DNA from: HK1 sp965215295
Lineage (GTDB): Bacteria > Pseudomonadota > Gammaproteobacteria > HK1
DNA length: 64,000 nt
Assembly (NCBI GenBank): GCA_965215295.1
Contig: OZ244045.1
Location: 3,100,001-3,164,000, forward strand
Direction of reading: 5' to 3'
Within the stretch, counting starts at the first letter, position 1. The number at the start of each line of letters is the position of its first letter. A model generated the notes under the pieces. The model ran no database searches. It was not told where the DNA came from and saw only the letters and a list, made by a program, of their open reading frames with translations. Shown here piece by piece: positions 29,452-37,661 of this stretch. The position numbers and the translations under genes are program-made.

Positions 29452-30505
29452 GCCACACCCGCTCGTTCGCGCGCATCCACGCGATGAGTGCCTCGGCTTC
29501 GGCAGGACCACGACCCGGGCTGGTGAGCAGGTCCGCTGCCGCTTGGCTGATCGCGACGACACTCAGGCCGTTCCGCAAAGTGCGCCCTTCGAAGACCCAC
29601 TCGTCTTCCGGCTCGATCAGCATGACGTTCGCCCCTCTCTCGGCGATACGAAGGTCCAGGACGGAGACGGCATCGTTGACATCGTCGACATAGATCACGG
29701 CAAGGTGCGCGGCAGCGATGGGAGCAAATTCCGACACGGCCAACGTCCCCGTGACTGCGTAGCGGAGGCTGGACTTGCCGAGCCGCGAAGTCATTGCGGC
29801 CAAGTCCCGCGGTTCCAGGCACATCGTTTGCGCGCCGCGCGATGACAAGGGAGCATCTTGCGACCACCGGTCCAGAAGACGGGGCCAATCCACGCTCGCG
29901 ATACGTCCCCGTCCGCTGCGTTCAATTAGCGCCTGCTCGTCGAGTAGCGCCACGATGCGAGATACGTAGCCAGGGTTGGCGCCGATCATCGCAGCAAGTG
30001 CGCGCACGCCAGGAGGTTCCTTGCGGTCGATCAGTGCACGGACAATGCGCCCCGCCTTGCCTCCACGAAGCGAGTGTGAAGGACGGGACTGTCGGTCCGG
30101 ATTCACGTCGGCGCCATTCGCTTCGATGAACAGGCCCGGGGTTCTGAGTGCGATCCGGATATTGCCCGTGAGGTCGACAAATCCCAAGCCCGCTTCCCTG
30201 AGGCGCTCCCGGACGGTCGGACTGAGGTGTGGCGCTACGACGATCGAGTCGCCCGCAGACACGTCCCGAAGGTGGGTACGAAGCACGAGCACGCCACGGG
30301 GTTGCAGCGACCGCTTCGGATAAACCGCCAGACACGCAGTGCGCCCATCCGGGCCGCGCACCTGGAGTCGGGCATCGGCTCCTGTGTCGCCGGTCGCACC
30401 ACTCCCCTCGTCGAGGTCGGTGCGCCAACCGTCCGGCAGCCGCGCACGAAGCACCTCCTGGGCACCATGTATGAGTTTGTTGTCTCTTTTTGGCAAGTTG
30501 CGCAT
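29444..30505 (-). CDS. AbiEi-like antitoxin / helix-turn-helix regulator
   Basis: 353 residues from the ATG at 30505 (MRNLPKRDNK); a TTG at 30535 directly after an in-frame stop is the only earlier option. The middle carries a helix-turn-helix (PPGVRALAAMIGANPGYVSRIVALLDEQALIERSG, split over residues ~165-200). The C-terminal half (AVTGTLAVSEFAPIAAAHLAVIYVDD) fits the AbiEi-type domain of type IV toxin-antitoxin systems. It overlaps the start of a truncated AbiEii-like gene, the expected toxin partner. An IS66 copy sits about 50 bases upstream, likely in its promoter. It may survive as an orphan antitoxin or regulator. Confidence 0.6.
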   Translation of the reverse strand: MRNLPKRDNKLIHGAQEVLRARLPDGWRTDLDEGSGATGDTGADARLQVRGPDGRTACLAVYPKRSLQPRGVLVLRTHLRDVSAGDSIVVAPHLSPTVRERLREAGLGFVDLTGNIRIALRTPGLFIEANGADVNPDRQSRPSHSLRGGKAGRIVRALIDRKEPPGVRALAAMIGANPGYVSRIVALLDEQALIERSGRGRIASVDWPRLLDRWSQDAPLSSRGAQTMCLEPRDLAAMTSRLGKSSLRYAVTGTLAVSEFAPIAAAHLAVIYVDDVNDAVSVLDLRIAERGANVMLIEPEDEWVFEGRTLRNGLSVVAISQAAADLLTSPGRGPAEAEALIAWMRANERVWRG

Positions 30506-30549
30506 ATCAGGCAACAGAGTATTTCTCAGCAACAATCAGGTCAAATGGA

Positions 30550-30557
30550 GTGCCGCC
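30550..30557. repeat. Target-site duplication, left copy (IS66)
   Basis: GTGCCGCC directly abuts the left inverted repeat at 30558 and recurs at 33032-33039. Eight bases is the normal duplication length for IS66. Confidence 0.93.
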
Positions 30558-30595
30558 GTAAGCGGGCATTCTGAGCCGTGGTTGCGGGACGGCGC

Positions 30596-32239
30596 TCAGT
30601 GTGATGGCGGGTCGTGGTGGTGGGGGCCAAGGTCTGAGCGCATGGGCACGTCGGCGAACAGTGATTTCCACATCCGCGGAGTGAGTTCGATGGCTCGCTT
30701 GGCCGGGTGCGCGCTGATGCGCTGGAGCACATCGACCAGATAGGTATAGGGGTCCACCGCGTGCAACCGGCACGTCACCAGCAGGCTCTGGATGATGCCG
30801 ACCCGTTGCGCGCCGACCTCACTCGAAGTGAACAGCCAGTTGCGTTTGCCCAGAGGAATCGGACGCAGCGCCCGCTCCAGATGATTCGTGTCGATGGCCA
30901 CTGCGGGGTCGTCGAGGAAGACCTCCAGCCCTGAGCGACGCTCCTGCGCGTAGCTCAACGCCTTCGCCAGCGGGCTCTTCGGCAACAGCTCGGGACGATG
31001 GCATTGCACCCGGCACCATCGCCAGAAGGTCTCGACGACTGGCCGGGTGTGGGTCTGGCGGTAGGCACGCTTGTCCTCGCCGACGAGCCCGGCGGTGCGG
31101 AGTTGCTCCTCGTGAGCGTACATCGCCCCGATGAGCGCCAGCGCCTCGGCCACCGCCTCGGGCTCGGACTCTTTCGCCCGTTCAAAGTATCGCCTGGTAT
31201 GGGACCAGCACAGCGCATGGGTCACCTGCGCGGGGCGTTGCGCCGCATAGGCCGCGTAGGCCTCGTAGCCGTCGCTGAGCAGCGTCCCGCGGTACTCGCC
31301 GAGAAAGGCATGAACGTGACGGTGCGCGCGCGACGGCGCGTAGTGGAACACCACCTCGTCGCAATCGCCGTACACCGGCCACAGCCATCCGGTGCGCATC
31401 TTGCCCTTCGCCTCGCGCCCGGCCTTGAGCGAGGTCTCGTCCATCGACAGCACTTCGCTCGCCAACACATGCGCACTCTGCGCATCGGTGATTGGCGCCA
31501 GCAGGTCGATGGCGCGGCTCGTCCAGTACACCAGGGTGGAGCGGCTGAGCGTGATGCCGGCGTCGCGAAGACGCTGATGCTGACGATACAGCGGCAGGTG
31601 CCAGCAGAACTTGTCGACCAGCATCGCGGCGAGGAAGCTCACGTCGGCCGCCGAGCGCTCCAGCACGTTCGCCGGTGCGGCGGCGGTAAGAATCGTCTGG
31701 GTATCGCGGCGCTTGACGACCTTGCGCACGTACTTCAGCACCACGTAGCTGCCCGGTTGCTGCGCAAGGCGATAGCTCACCTTCTCGCCGATGACCTCGC
31801 GCTCGGCCGGTGGAATCGCTTCAATCGCCGGGTCCGCCACCTCGATGGTCTGCACCGGTACCTCGGGGCCGAAGCGCAGTCCGCTCTGGGCGAGAGCCGC
31901 ATCGCGCACCTTCGCGCGACGCTCGTAGCTCACCGTGTGGGTCGGCACATCGTCGCGCGCGGGCGGCTCCTTCACCCCGAGCCCCGCCAGCAGATTGAGC
32001 TGCGCGTCGGCGTCGAGGTCGAGGCGTTTCTCCGACTTCTGCCCGAAGAGCTGGCGCTTGAACCAGTCGAGCTCGTGGCGTAGCGCGTCGTACTGCGCCT
32101 GCAACTGCTCGAGCGCCGTCTTCGTCTTCGCGAGCACCGAGTACGAATCGCTCAGCGCTGCGCCGAGCCGCGCGTTCTCCGCCTCGAGCGTTGCCATGTC
32201 GGGTGCCGACAACGTCACACTTCCCCATGCACTGAACAC
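30596..32239 (-). CDS. tnpC: IS66 transposase TnpC
   Basis: 547 residues, full length for IS66 transposase. An N-terminal coiled coil (TLEAENARLGAALSDSYS), a basic part (LDWFKRQLFGQKSEK), a zinc-finger-like region, then the DDE catalytic core: LSMDETSLKAG, LLSDGYEAYAAYA, and the C-terminal block DTNHLERALRPIPLGKRNWL. The helicase-like zinc cysteines are not obvious in this copy. The start may instead be MATLEAEN, 14 codons in. It is the last gene of the IS operon, 28 bases after tnpB. Confidence 0.95.
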   Translation of the reverse strand: MFSAWGSVTLSAPDMATLEAENARLGAALSDSYSVLAKTKTALEQLQAQYDALRHELDWFKRQLFGQKSEKRLDLDADAQLNLLAGLGVKEPPARDDVPTHTVSYERRAKVRDAALAQSGLRFGPEVPVQTIEVADPAIEAIPPAEREVIGEKVSYRLAQQPGSYVVLKYVRKVVKRRDTQTILTAAAPANVLERSAADVSFLAAMLVDKFCWHLPLYRQHQRLRDAGITLSRSTLVYWTSRAIDLLAPITDAQSAHVLASEVLSMDETSLKAGREAKGKMRTGWLWPVYGDCDEVVFHYAPSRAHRHVHAFLGEYRGTLLSDGYEAYAAYAAQRPAQVTHALCWSHTRRYFERAKESEPEAVAEALALIGAMYAHEEQLRTAGLVGEDKRAYRQTHTRPVVETFWRWCRVQCHRPELLPKSPLAKALSYAQERRSGLEVFLDDPAVAIDTNHLERALRPIPLGKRNWLFTSSEVGAQRVGIIQSLLVTCRLHAVDPYTYLVDVLQRISAHPAKRAIELTPRMWKSLFADVPMRSDLGPHHHDPPSH

Positions 32240-32267
32240 GGTCGCAATCTATCATCTCCCGACCCAC

Positions 32268-32618
32268 TCAGGCAGCCTGTCGGTAGCGCTTCCTGTGGCG
32301 TAGAATCTTGATATCCACGCCTTCGACCAGCGCCAGCAACGCGGTGCGATTCAGCTCCCGCTTCGCCTCCTTCGCTCCCCGGCCCAGAGCAAACTGACCC
32401 TGCTCCAGCCGCTTGCCCCATATCCAGTACCCGCCCGTGTCGAACCCCAGTATCTTGAGCATCGTGCGACGACGATTGACAAACACGAACCAGTGACCGC
32501 TCGTCGGCTCTTCACCCAAGTACCGGCGCACTCGGGCCGACAATCCATCGAACGAGCACCGCATGTCCGTAGGCTGAGTGCACAGCCAGATTCGACCCCC
32601 CGACAGACCGCTCAACAT
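32268..32618 (-). CDS. tnpB: IS66 accessory protein TnpB
   Basis: 116 residues of the IS66 Orf2 family. Conserved LCTQPTDMRCSFDGLSARV and HWFVFVNRRRTMLKIL followed by GYWIWGKRLEQG are visible. It is required with TnpA for IS66 transposition, though its biochemical role is unclear. Its ATG overlaps the end of tnpA by seven bases, so the two are translationally coupled, and it precedes tnpC by 28 bases. This TnpB is unrelated to the IS200/IS605 nuclease of the same name. Confidence 0.94.
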   Translation of the reverse strand: MLSGLSGGRIWLCTQPTDMRCSFDGLSARVRRYLGEEPTSGHWFVFVNRRRTMLKILGFDTGGYWIWGKRLEQGQFALGRGAKEAKRELNRTALLALVEGVDIKILRHRKRYRQAA

Positions 32619-32944
32619 GGCGCCGCCCGACGTAGCCGCAGCACCACACCCGCGCCGAGCTCAAGCTCGACCTCCCACGCCCCTGTCCCCGTCGAGGCGG
32701 CAGAGGCCTGCGTCGGCGCCGGGGGGGTCAGCTCCACGAACAGCGGCTCGGGGCGTGCTTCGGCGACCGGCGTCGGCGTCGCAGGCAGCTTGCGCCGCCA
32801 CAGGTCGAACGTGCTCAGCGCCAATCCGTGCGCCGCACAGAATCTGCCCCGGGTCTGACCCGAGCGCTCGAACTGCTCGACCAGCTTGCGCCACTGCGCG
32901 GCGGTGTGCCGCACACGATGTCTCGTACCACCTGTCCGCCTCAT
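32612..32944 (-). CDS. tnpA: IS66 accessory protein TnpA
   Basis: 110 residues. A helix-turn-helix-like N-terminal half (AAQWRKLVEQFERSGQT, FCAAHGLALSTFDLWRRKL) is typical of the IS66 OrfA protein. The second half is Pro/Ala-rich and ends with ELGAGVVLRLRRA. First gene of the IS operon. It lies 87 bases inside the right inverted repeat, which leaves room for the IS promoter. Confidence 0.9.
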   Translation of the reverse strand: MRRTGGTRHRVRHTAAQWRKLVEQFERSGQTRGRFCAAHGLALSTFDLWRRKLPATPTPVAEARPEPLFVELTPPAPTQASAASTGTGAWEVELELGAGVVLRLRRAAPC

Positions 32945-33031
32945 GATTCCGCTCGCCTCCGTGTCGGGGGAAGCGGCGAGTGAACCAGACGAGACTCCCT
33001 ATCAGAACAACGGCCTACTTTGTCCGCTTAC

Positions 33032-33039
33032 GTGCCGCC
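33032..33039. repeat. Target-site duplication, right copy (IS66)
   Basis: GTGCCGCC immediately follows the right inverted repeat that ends at 33031 and is identical to 30550-30557. Confidence 0.93.
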
Positions 33040-33354
33040 TACGTGGGCCATGACACTCTCGGTGGAACGGGTAGTCGCTTGCGGACCATCAGCGTGCGGA
33101 TCATCCGGCCCCCGTGCCTTCGCGAAGCGACCATGACGGAGGAGGCTGCCGGCGAGGTTCGTATCGACATTGCCGGCATCGATGAACGGACCCGGGCGGC
33201 TGAGCATCGTCTGGAAGTTCCAGGTCCGACAAACACGTTCGGATTGTGTGCAATGGTCCGCAAGCCCGTAAGAGTGGGCTCGGAACACGCCACGAGACGT
33301 TTCCGGCCAATTGGCTTACAATGCACGGTGCGGATCCGAGTCGGAGTAAAGCTG
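33040..33354. other. Intergenic region before the GmrSD-like gene
   Basis: 315 bases with no recognised gene. A short frame beginning MTEEAAGEVRIDIAG is open but unlike anything I know. TACAAT at 33317-33322 is a possible -10, 33 bases before the start codon, without a good -35. Removal of the IS would join this region to the AbiEi-like promoter. Confidence 0.45.
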
Positions 33355-35454
33355 ATGCAGGCAAACGATCAAATGTACGCGACGCTCGTGGATGGCAGGG
33401 TCCAGTTCGTCATCCCGGTGTTCCAGCGGAACTACAACTGGGACGAGGAGCAGTGCGAGCAGCTCTGGGAGGACATTCTGCGGGTAGGCAACAACACCAA
33501 CGGAGGCCACTTCTTCGGCCCGATCGTATATACACAGGCAGAGGACCATAATGCGGCGCTCCCAAAGTGGTTGCTCATCGACGGTCAACAACGCATGACG
33601 ACCGTGTCGCTGCTCATGGCGGCGGTTCGCGACCACATCAAGGACCAATCATCATCGTCGTCGAAGATAAAGCTTAACGCCGACATGGTGGAGTCCGACT
33701 TCCTGAACAACTCCTACGAGAGTGACGATGGTCGCCCGAAGCTCAAGCTTCGCAAACGTGACGAAGCCACTCTTCGTTGGATAGTGGACAAAGATGAGGA
33801 ACCGTCCGAAAAATCCGTGACGGTAGAAAAGAACTACGAATTCTTTCGCAAGAAGTTGCACGACGCAGACCCCGATGCCGTCCATGCGGGTGTAAGGAAG
33901 TTGGCCGTCGTGGACGTGCGGCTGGACAGGAACAAGGACGATCCTCAACAGATATTCGAGAGCCTCAATTCCACCGGCCTTGATCTGACCCAAGCGGACT
34001 TGGTAAGAAACTATGTGCTGATGGGTCTCGGTGAAACTCTTCAGATCAAGTTCTACAACAAGTACTGGCACAAGATCGAGCACTCGTACACAGGCAGCGA
34101 AGGTCAATTGGACAATTTCCTGCTCAACTTCGTGGCATTGGACACCAAGGCGCAAAAACAAGGCCGGGCGGATCAGGTCTACTCGTCGTTCCGCATTGCG
34201 TTCGGCGAACACAAGCAAGATCCGGACAGACTGGAGGAGCTGTTGCGTCGGATGGTGCAGTTCTCCCGTTATCACGCGGCGTTCACCATGGGAACTGGAG
34301 AATTCGAGCATGTAGCCGAACACATGGCACGTCTGCGGGTGCTGGCAACCACTCCGACGATCCTGGTGATGAAGCTCCTGGATGGTTACGAACAAGAATA
34401 TCTGGACGATGATTCGTTGGCCGATGCGTTGGATCTGATTGAGAGCTACATCGTGCGACGGGATGTCTGCGGCTTCCAGACACGTTCGTATAGGGAACAC
34501 TTCGCGAAACTGGCTTATGGGTTGCGGGAGGGCGACTACTTGAAATTTCTAAAAGTGAACCTGCACAGCCTGACGGACAACTACGCCTTCCCGACAGACC
34601 GTGAATTCCGACATGGCCTCGAGCAAGAGGAACTCTACGGACGCCGCATCTGCCGCACAGTACTCGAACGACTCGAAAACGCCGACTCGCGGGAGCGCGC
34701 GGATACGATCGCGTACACCATCGAACACATCATGCCGCAGAACCCGAGTCTTTCGCGTGATTGGAAACGAATGCTCGGCTCTGACTGGCAGAACGTACAT
34801 GAGACTTGGCTGCACCGGCTCGGCAATTTGACGTTGACAGCCTACAACCAGGAGTACTCGGATCTTCCTTTCGACAAGAAGAAGACCATCAAGCACGGAT
34901 TCGACGACAGCCCCCTCCGGCTGAACAAGGGTGTTCGTGACCAAGCCCAATGGACGGCGAAGGAGATGGAAGAGCGAGGTCGGCACTTGGCGTGTCGCGC
35001 GCTACGCATCTGGCCATCGCTGGATGTACCGCGCGAATGGGTCGAAGAGGCCGAGGTGACCAGACTTCTCGCGGAACGAGGAGACATCCAGGCCACTCGC
35101 GACGATATGGACGACGATGCCAGGAAGCTGTTTGACGCGTTTCACAAACAGGTCAAGACCCTTGACGAGAACGTCATCGATGTCGCACGCCCCAAGTCCG
35201 TGAGCTATCACAGCCCGAGCGCCGAGTTCTTCTGTGAGATCCTTCCGCGAACAAGATCGGTCGTGGCCCTCTTTCGCATTGACGCCGAGGAGGCTGTGAA
35301 GTGCGACATCGCAGTTGCAGACGCGGCGCAGCGCCGTCGGGCCTTCAATAACGCTCACCATGACGCAGGTTCCTACGTTGGCATCCACTCGGTTGAGGAT
35401 GTTCGCGCTTGCAAGCCCTTGGTCCTCCAAGCGCTCGCGGCGTCAGCTTATTGA
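33355..35454 (+). CDS. Single-chain GmrSD-like type IV restriction protein (DUF262 + DUF1524)
   Basis: 699 residues. The N-terminal DUF262 part begins QFVIPVFQRNYNWDEEQCEQ and carries the DGQQR NTP-binding motif (LLIDGQQRMTT, near residue 75). The DUF1524 nuclease part has an HNH-like signature: EHIMPQNPS (~457) and LHRLGNLTLTAYNQEYS (~486). This fusion matches single-polypeptide relatives of GmrSD, which cut modified phage DNA using NTPs. An extra C-terminal domain (~590-699; KSVSYHSPSAEFFCEILPRT) resembles the DUF5655-like 'predicted transport' domain often attached to such proteins. Start at 33355 has GGAG upstream. The gene is clearly less G+C-rich than its neighbours, which suggests transfer. 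Confidence 0.85.
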   Translation: MQANDQMYATLVDGRVQFVIPVFQRNYNWDEEQCEQLWEDILRVGNNTNGGHFFGPIVYTQAEDHNAALPKWLLIDGQQRMTTVSLLMAAVRDHIKDQSSSSSKIKLNADMVESDFLNNSYESDDGRPKLKLRKRDEATLRWIVDKDEEPSEKSVTVEKNYEFFRKKLHDADPDAVHAGVRKLAVVDVRLDRNKDDPQQIFESLNSTGLDLTQADLVRNYVLMGLGETLQIKFYNKYWHKIEHSYTGSEGQLDNFLLNFVALDTKAQKQGRADQVYSSFRIAFGEHKQDPDRLEELLRRMVQFSRYHAAFTMGTGEFEHVAEHMARLRVLATTPTILVMKLLDGYEQEYLDDDSLADALDLIESYIVRRDVCGFQTRSYREHFAKLAYGLREGDYLKFLKVNLHSLTDNYAFPTDREFRHGLEQEELYGRRICRTVLERLENADSRERADTIAYTIEHIMPQNPSLSRDWKRMLGSDWQNVHETWLHRLGNLTLTAYNQEYSDLPFDKKKTIKHGFDDSPLRLNKGVRDQAQWTAKEMEERGRHLACRALRIWPSLDVPREWVEEAEVTRLLAERGDIQATRDDMDDDARKLFDAFHKQVKTLDENVIDVARPKSVSYHSPSAEFFCEILPRTRSVVALFRIDAEEAVKCDIAVADAAQRRRAFNNAHHDAGSYVGIHSVEDVRACKPLVLQALAASAY

Positions 35455-35716
35455 AGCGATCGGACGATCTGCACGGCCACCTTGAACGTCCAATTGTCTG
35501 GCGGCGATGGCCGCAGAGGGGCGAACAGCAAGAATCTCATTACCAAGCGCGTCGAGCCCCAGCCATCGGCTGCGACCGTCCGTTGAACGGCCCCGTTTTT
35601 CAGCTCCCCCGATTCGCGCTCCGGCCGCGGCTGAGCCGAAACATTCAGCCCTCTCCGCTTCCGGCGGGATTCGTGAATGGGTGACAGCGGGCAGGTGAGA
35701 TACCTGAACTCGTGAA

Positions 35717-36664
35717 TCAGTCCCCGGAGATCCGGAGCTTCGGCCGTACCTCCGCGGAGAAACGCTCGAGCTGAGGACGTGACTCGTCCCAGCCGCCCAG
35801 CAGGTCCAGGATGACGTGGCGGACGCCGGCGCGCAGGAACTCGTTGACCGTTGCCGCGACCTCGTCGGGGTGGCCGAGGGCGCAGTAGCGCTCGGCTGCG
35901 CGCCGGAAGTCCATCGCATAGCGGCGGCTCAGGATCGCCGTCGCGTCGTCGAGGGCGCGGTCGCGGCGATCGTCGATGCGGACGAAGAGCAGGTGCGCGG
36001 AGTCGAAACGCTCGATGGTCCGGCTCGCGTCCCGCGCCGCCGCTTCGATCGTCGCGAGACCCTCGGCGTAGCGCTGCGGCGTGACGACGTAGCTCACCCA
36101 GCCGTCGGCCTTGCGTCCGATCCGCCGCAACGCCGCCTCCTGGCGCGCCCCGCACCAGATCGGCGGACCGCCGGGAACGAGCGGCGGCGGCTGCATGTGG
36201 ACGTCCTCGAACTGCACGAACCGGCCGCGGAACGAGACCGGCTCGCCCGTCCACAGCGCGCGCATCACGTCGATGGCTTCGTCGAGCCGCGCCCCGCGTT
36301 CCTTCACGGGGACGCCGCAAGCATCGAACTCGCCGGGGAACTCGCCGCCGACCCCGGCGCCGAACACGAAGCGTCCGCCGGAGAGGTGGTCGATGGAGAC
36401 GACCTGCTTCGCGATCGCGGCGGCGGGACGCAAGGGCACCAGGTACACGCAGGTGCCGATGGTCAGGTGCTCGGACAGTGCCGCGGCGCAGGTCAGGCGC
36501 ACGAACGGATCGAGTATCGGCGAGGTATATGCGATGTGCTCGCCGCACCACAGGGAATCGAGGCCGAGATCCTCGCAGAGCGCGACGGTCTCGCGGATCT
36601 CCGCCACCGTGGCGAGCCGCGACGTGATGCCGATCCGGACCGTGTCGCCGAGGGGGAGCGCCAT
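35717..36664 (-). CDS. LLM-class flavin-dependent oxidoreductase
   Basis: 315 residues of the luciferase-like TIM-barrel family. Typical patterns: LGLDSLWCGEHIAYTSPI, TIGTCVYLVPLRPAAAIAKQ, HLSGGRFVFGAGVGG, then GRKADGWVSY. These enzymes use FMNH2 or F420; the sequence cannot tell which, and nothing nearby suggests F420 synthesis. The start at 36664 (MALPLGDTVRIGI) is eight bases after the stop of the double GFA gene on the same strand, so they form an operon. The frame is open much further upstream, but that part overlaps the GFA gene. Substrate unknown. Confidence 0.82.
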   Translation of the reverse strand: MALPLGDTVRIGITSRLATVAEIRETVALCEDLGLDSLWCGEHIAYTSPILDPFVRLTCAAALSEHLTIGTCVYLVPLRPAAAIAKQVVSIDHLSGGRFVFGAGVGGEFPGEFDACGVPVKERGARLDEAIDVMRALWTGEPVSFRGRFVQFEDVHMQPPPLVPGGPPIWCGARQEAALRRIGRKADGWVSYVVTPQRYAEGLATIEAAARDASRTIERFDSAHLLFVRIDDRRDRALDDATAILSRRYAMDFRRAAERYCALGHPDEVAATVNEFLRAGVRHVILDLLGGWDESRPQLERFSAEVRPKLRISGD

Positions 36665-36672
36665 GATTCCGG

Positions 36673-37515
36673 CTACCCGGGCGCTTCGTCGAAGCGCGGC
36701 AGGGCGTCGGTGATCTCGTACCAGGGCGCCTTCGACGCCACGAAGATGTGATCGTCCGCGCCGCGTCCGGGGTCGTCGTCCAGGGAGCCGAACGGGATCA
36801 CCGCGATCCCGCGCGCGGGATCGAGCCGCGGCATCCCGGAGCCACAGGCCGGACAGAACACCTGGCTGAAGTAGCGCGCGCCCGGATGCCGCCAGGTCCG
36901 AAGCGTGTCCCCGCCGCGGGTATGGCGCACGTCCTCCATCGCGGTGAAGCCGTTGGTGGTGTGCGCCGCCGCGCGTGCCTTGCGGCAACGCGAGCAGTGG
37001 CAGTTGTGGACCACCCTGATCGGGCCGGTGACCTCGTAGGCGACGCTTCCACACAGGCAGCTTCCGCGCAGCACGCTATCGGTGGAGGCGGGCGGGGCAG
37101 CCCGATCCACGCGCGGCTCGTTGCCGCTCGCAAGGGCTTCGCGCCGCGGCAGCGCGTCGGTGATCGAGTGCCATGGGGCCTTCCACTTCGTGTAGATGTG
37201 GTCGGAAGCGCGGATGCCGGGGTCGTCGTCCAGCGGACCGACGGGAACGCCGATCTCGCTGCCGCGCACCGGATACGGCACGACGGAGCCGCAGCCCGAG
37301 CAGAATGCACGAACGAATCCGGGCGAAGACTCGTAGTGGGCAATGGACCCTTCGCCCTGGTCGAAGCGGAAGTGCCGGCCGCTTCCGATCGCGTAGGTCG
37401 CGAACGGGGCGCCATGGGCCTTGCGGCACATCTGGCAGTGGCAGTGGGTCATCCAGTCGAACGCACCGTCGAAGGACCAGCGCACCGTGCCGCACAGACA
37501 GCTTCCACGGATCAT
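36673..37515 (-). CDS. Tandem GFA (CENP-V) domain protein
   Basis: 280 residues with two copies of the GFA fold. Domain 1 (~1-125): GSCLCGTVRWSF, HCHCQMCRKAHGAPF, FCSGCGS. Domain 2 (~145-270): GSCLCGSVAYEV, NCHCSRCRKARAAA, FCPACGSGMPRL. Each half keeps the Cys set expected to bind two zinc ions. The family includes a glutathione-formaldehyde enzyme, but most members have unknown roles. Most GFA proteins are single-domain, so this is an internal fusion or duplication. The ATG at 37515 is preferred because GGGAG lies eight bases upstream; a GTG at 37554 is the alternative. Coupled with the LLM oxidoreductase. Confidence 0.85.
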   Translation of the reverse strand: MIRGSCLCGTVRWSFDGAFDWMTHCHCQMCRKAHGAPFATYAIGSGRHFRFDQGEGSIAHYESSPGFVRAFCSGCGSVVPYPVRGSEIGVPVGPLDDDPGIRASDHIYTKWKAPWHSITDALPRREALASGNEPRVDRAAPPASTDSVLRGSCLCGSVAYEVTGPIRVVHNCHCSRCRKARAAAHTTNGFTAMEDVRHTRGGDTLRTWRHPGARYFSQVFCPACGSGMPRLDPARGIAVIPFGSLDDDPGRGADDHIFVASKAPWYEITDALPRFDEAPG

Positions 37516-37661
37516 CGTGGCGTCTCCCGTATCGAGGGGTTGTTCATGGCTCACTCGCCGTGCGTCCCGGGGCCGGACCCGGCCCGGTGGTGCGACCGCG
37601 TTCGAGCGGGCGCGTGCAATGCCTCACCGCCTCGCCCATGACGTTGCCGACATGGGGCCGA

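Larger units (their letters stand above)
30558..33031 (-). mobile_element. Complete IS66-family insertion sequence
   Basis: 2474 bases with tnpA, tnpB and tnpC in order on the minus strand. The ends are imperfect inverted repeats starting gtaagcgg: gtaagcgggcattctgagcc at 30558 and, on the other strand, gtaagcggacaaagtaggcc ending at 33031. An exact 8-base target duplication GTGCCGCC flanks it. All three frames are open, so it may be active. It entered the gap between the AbiEi-like gene and the GmrSD-like gene. A deleted relative lies at 47736-48123. Confidence 0.95.

Noticed and set aside
33133..33354. Small gene before the GmrSD-like protein
   Set aside because: The open frame has no ribosome binding site and no recognisable protein features.
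28530..35454. Prophage
   Set aside because: No integrase, capsid, terminase or attachment site; the region is better read as an accessory island with an IS.
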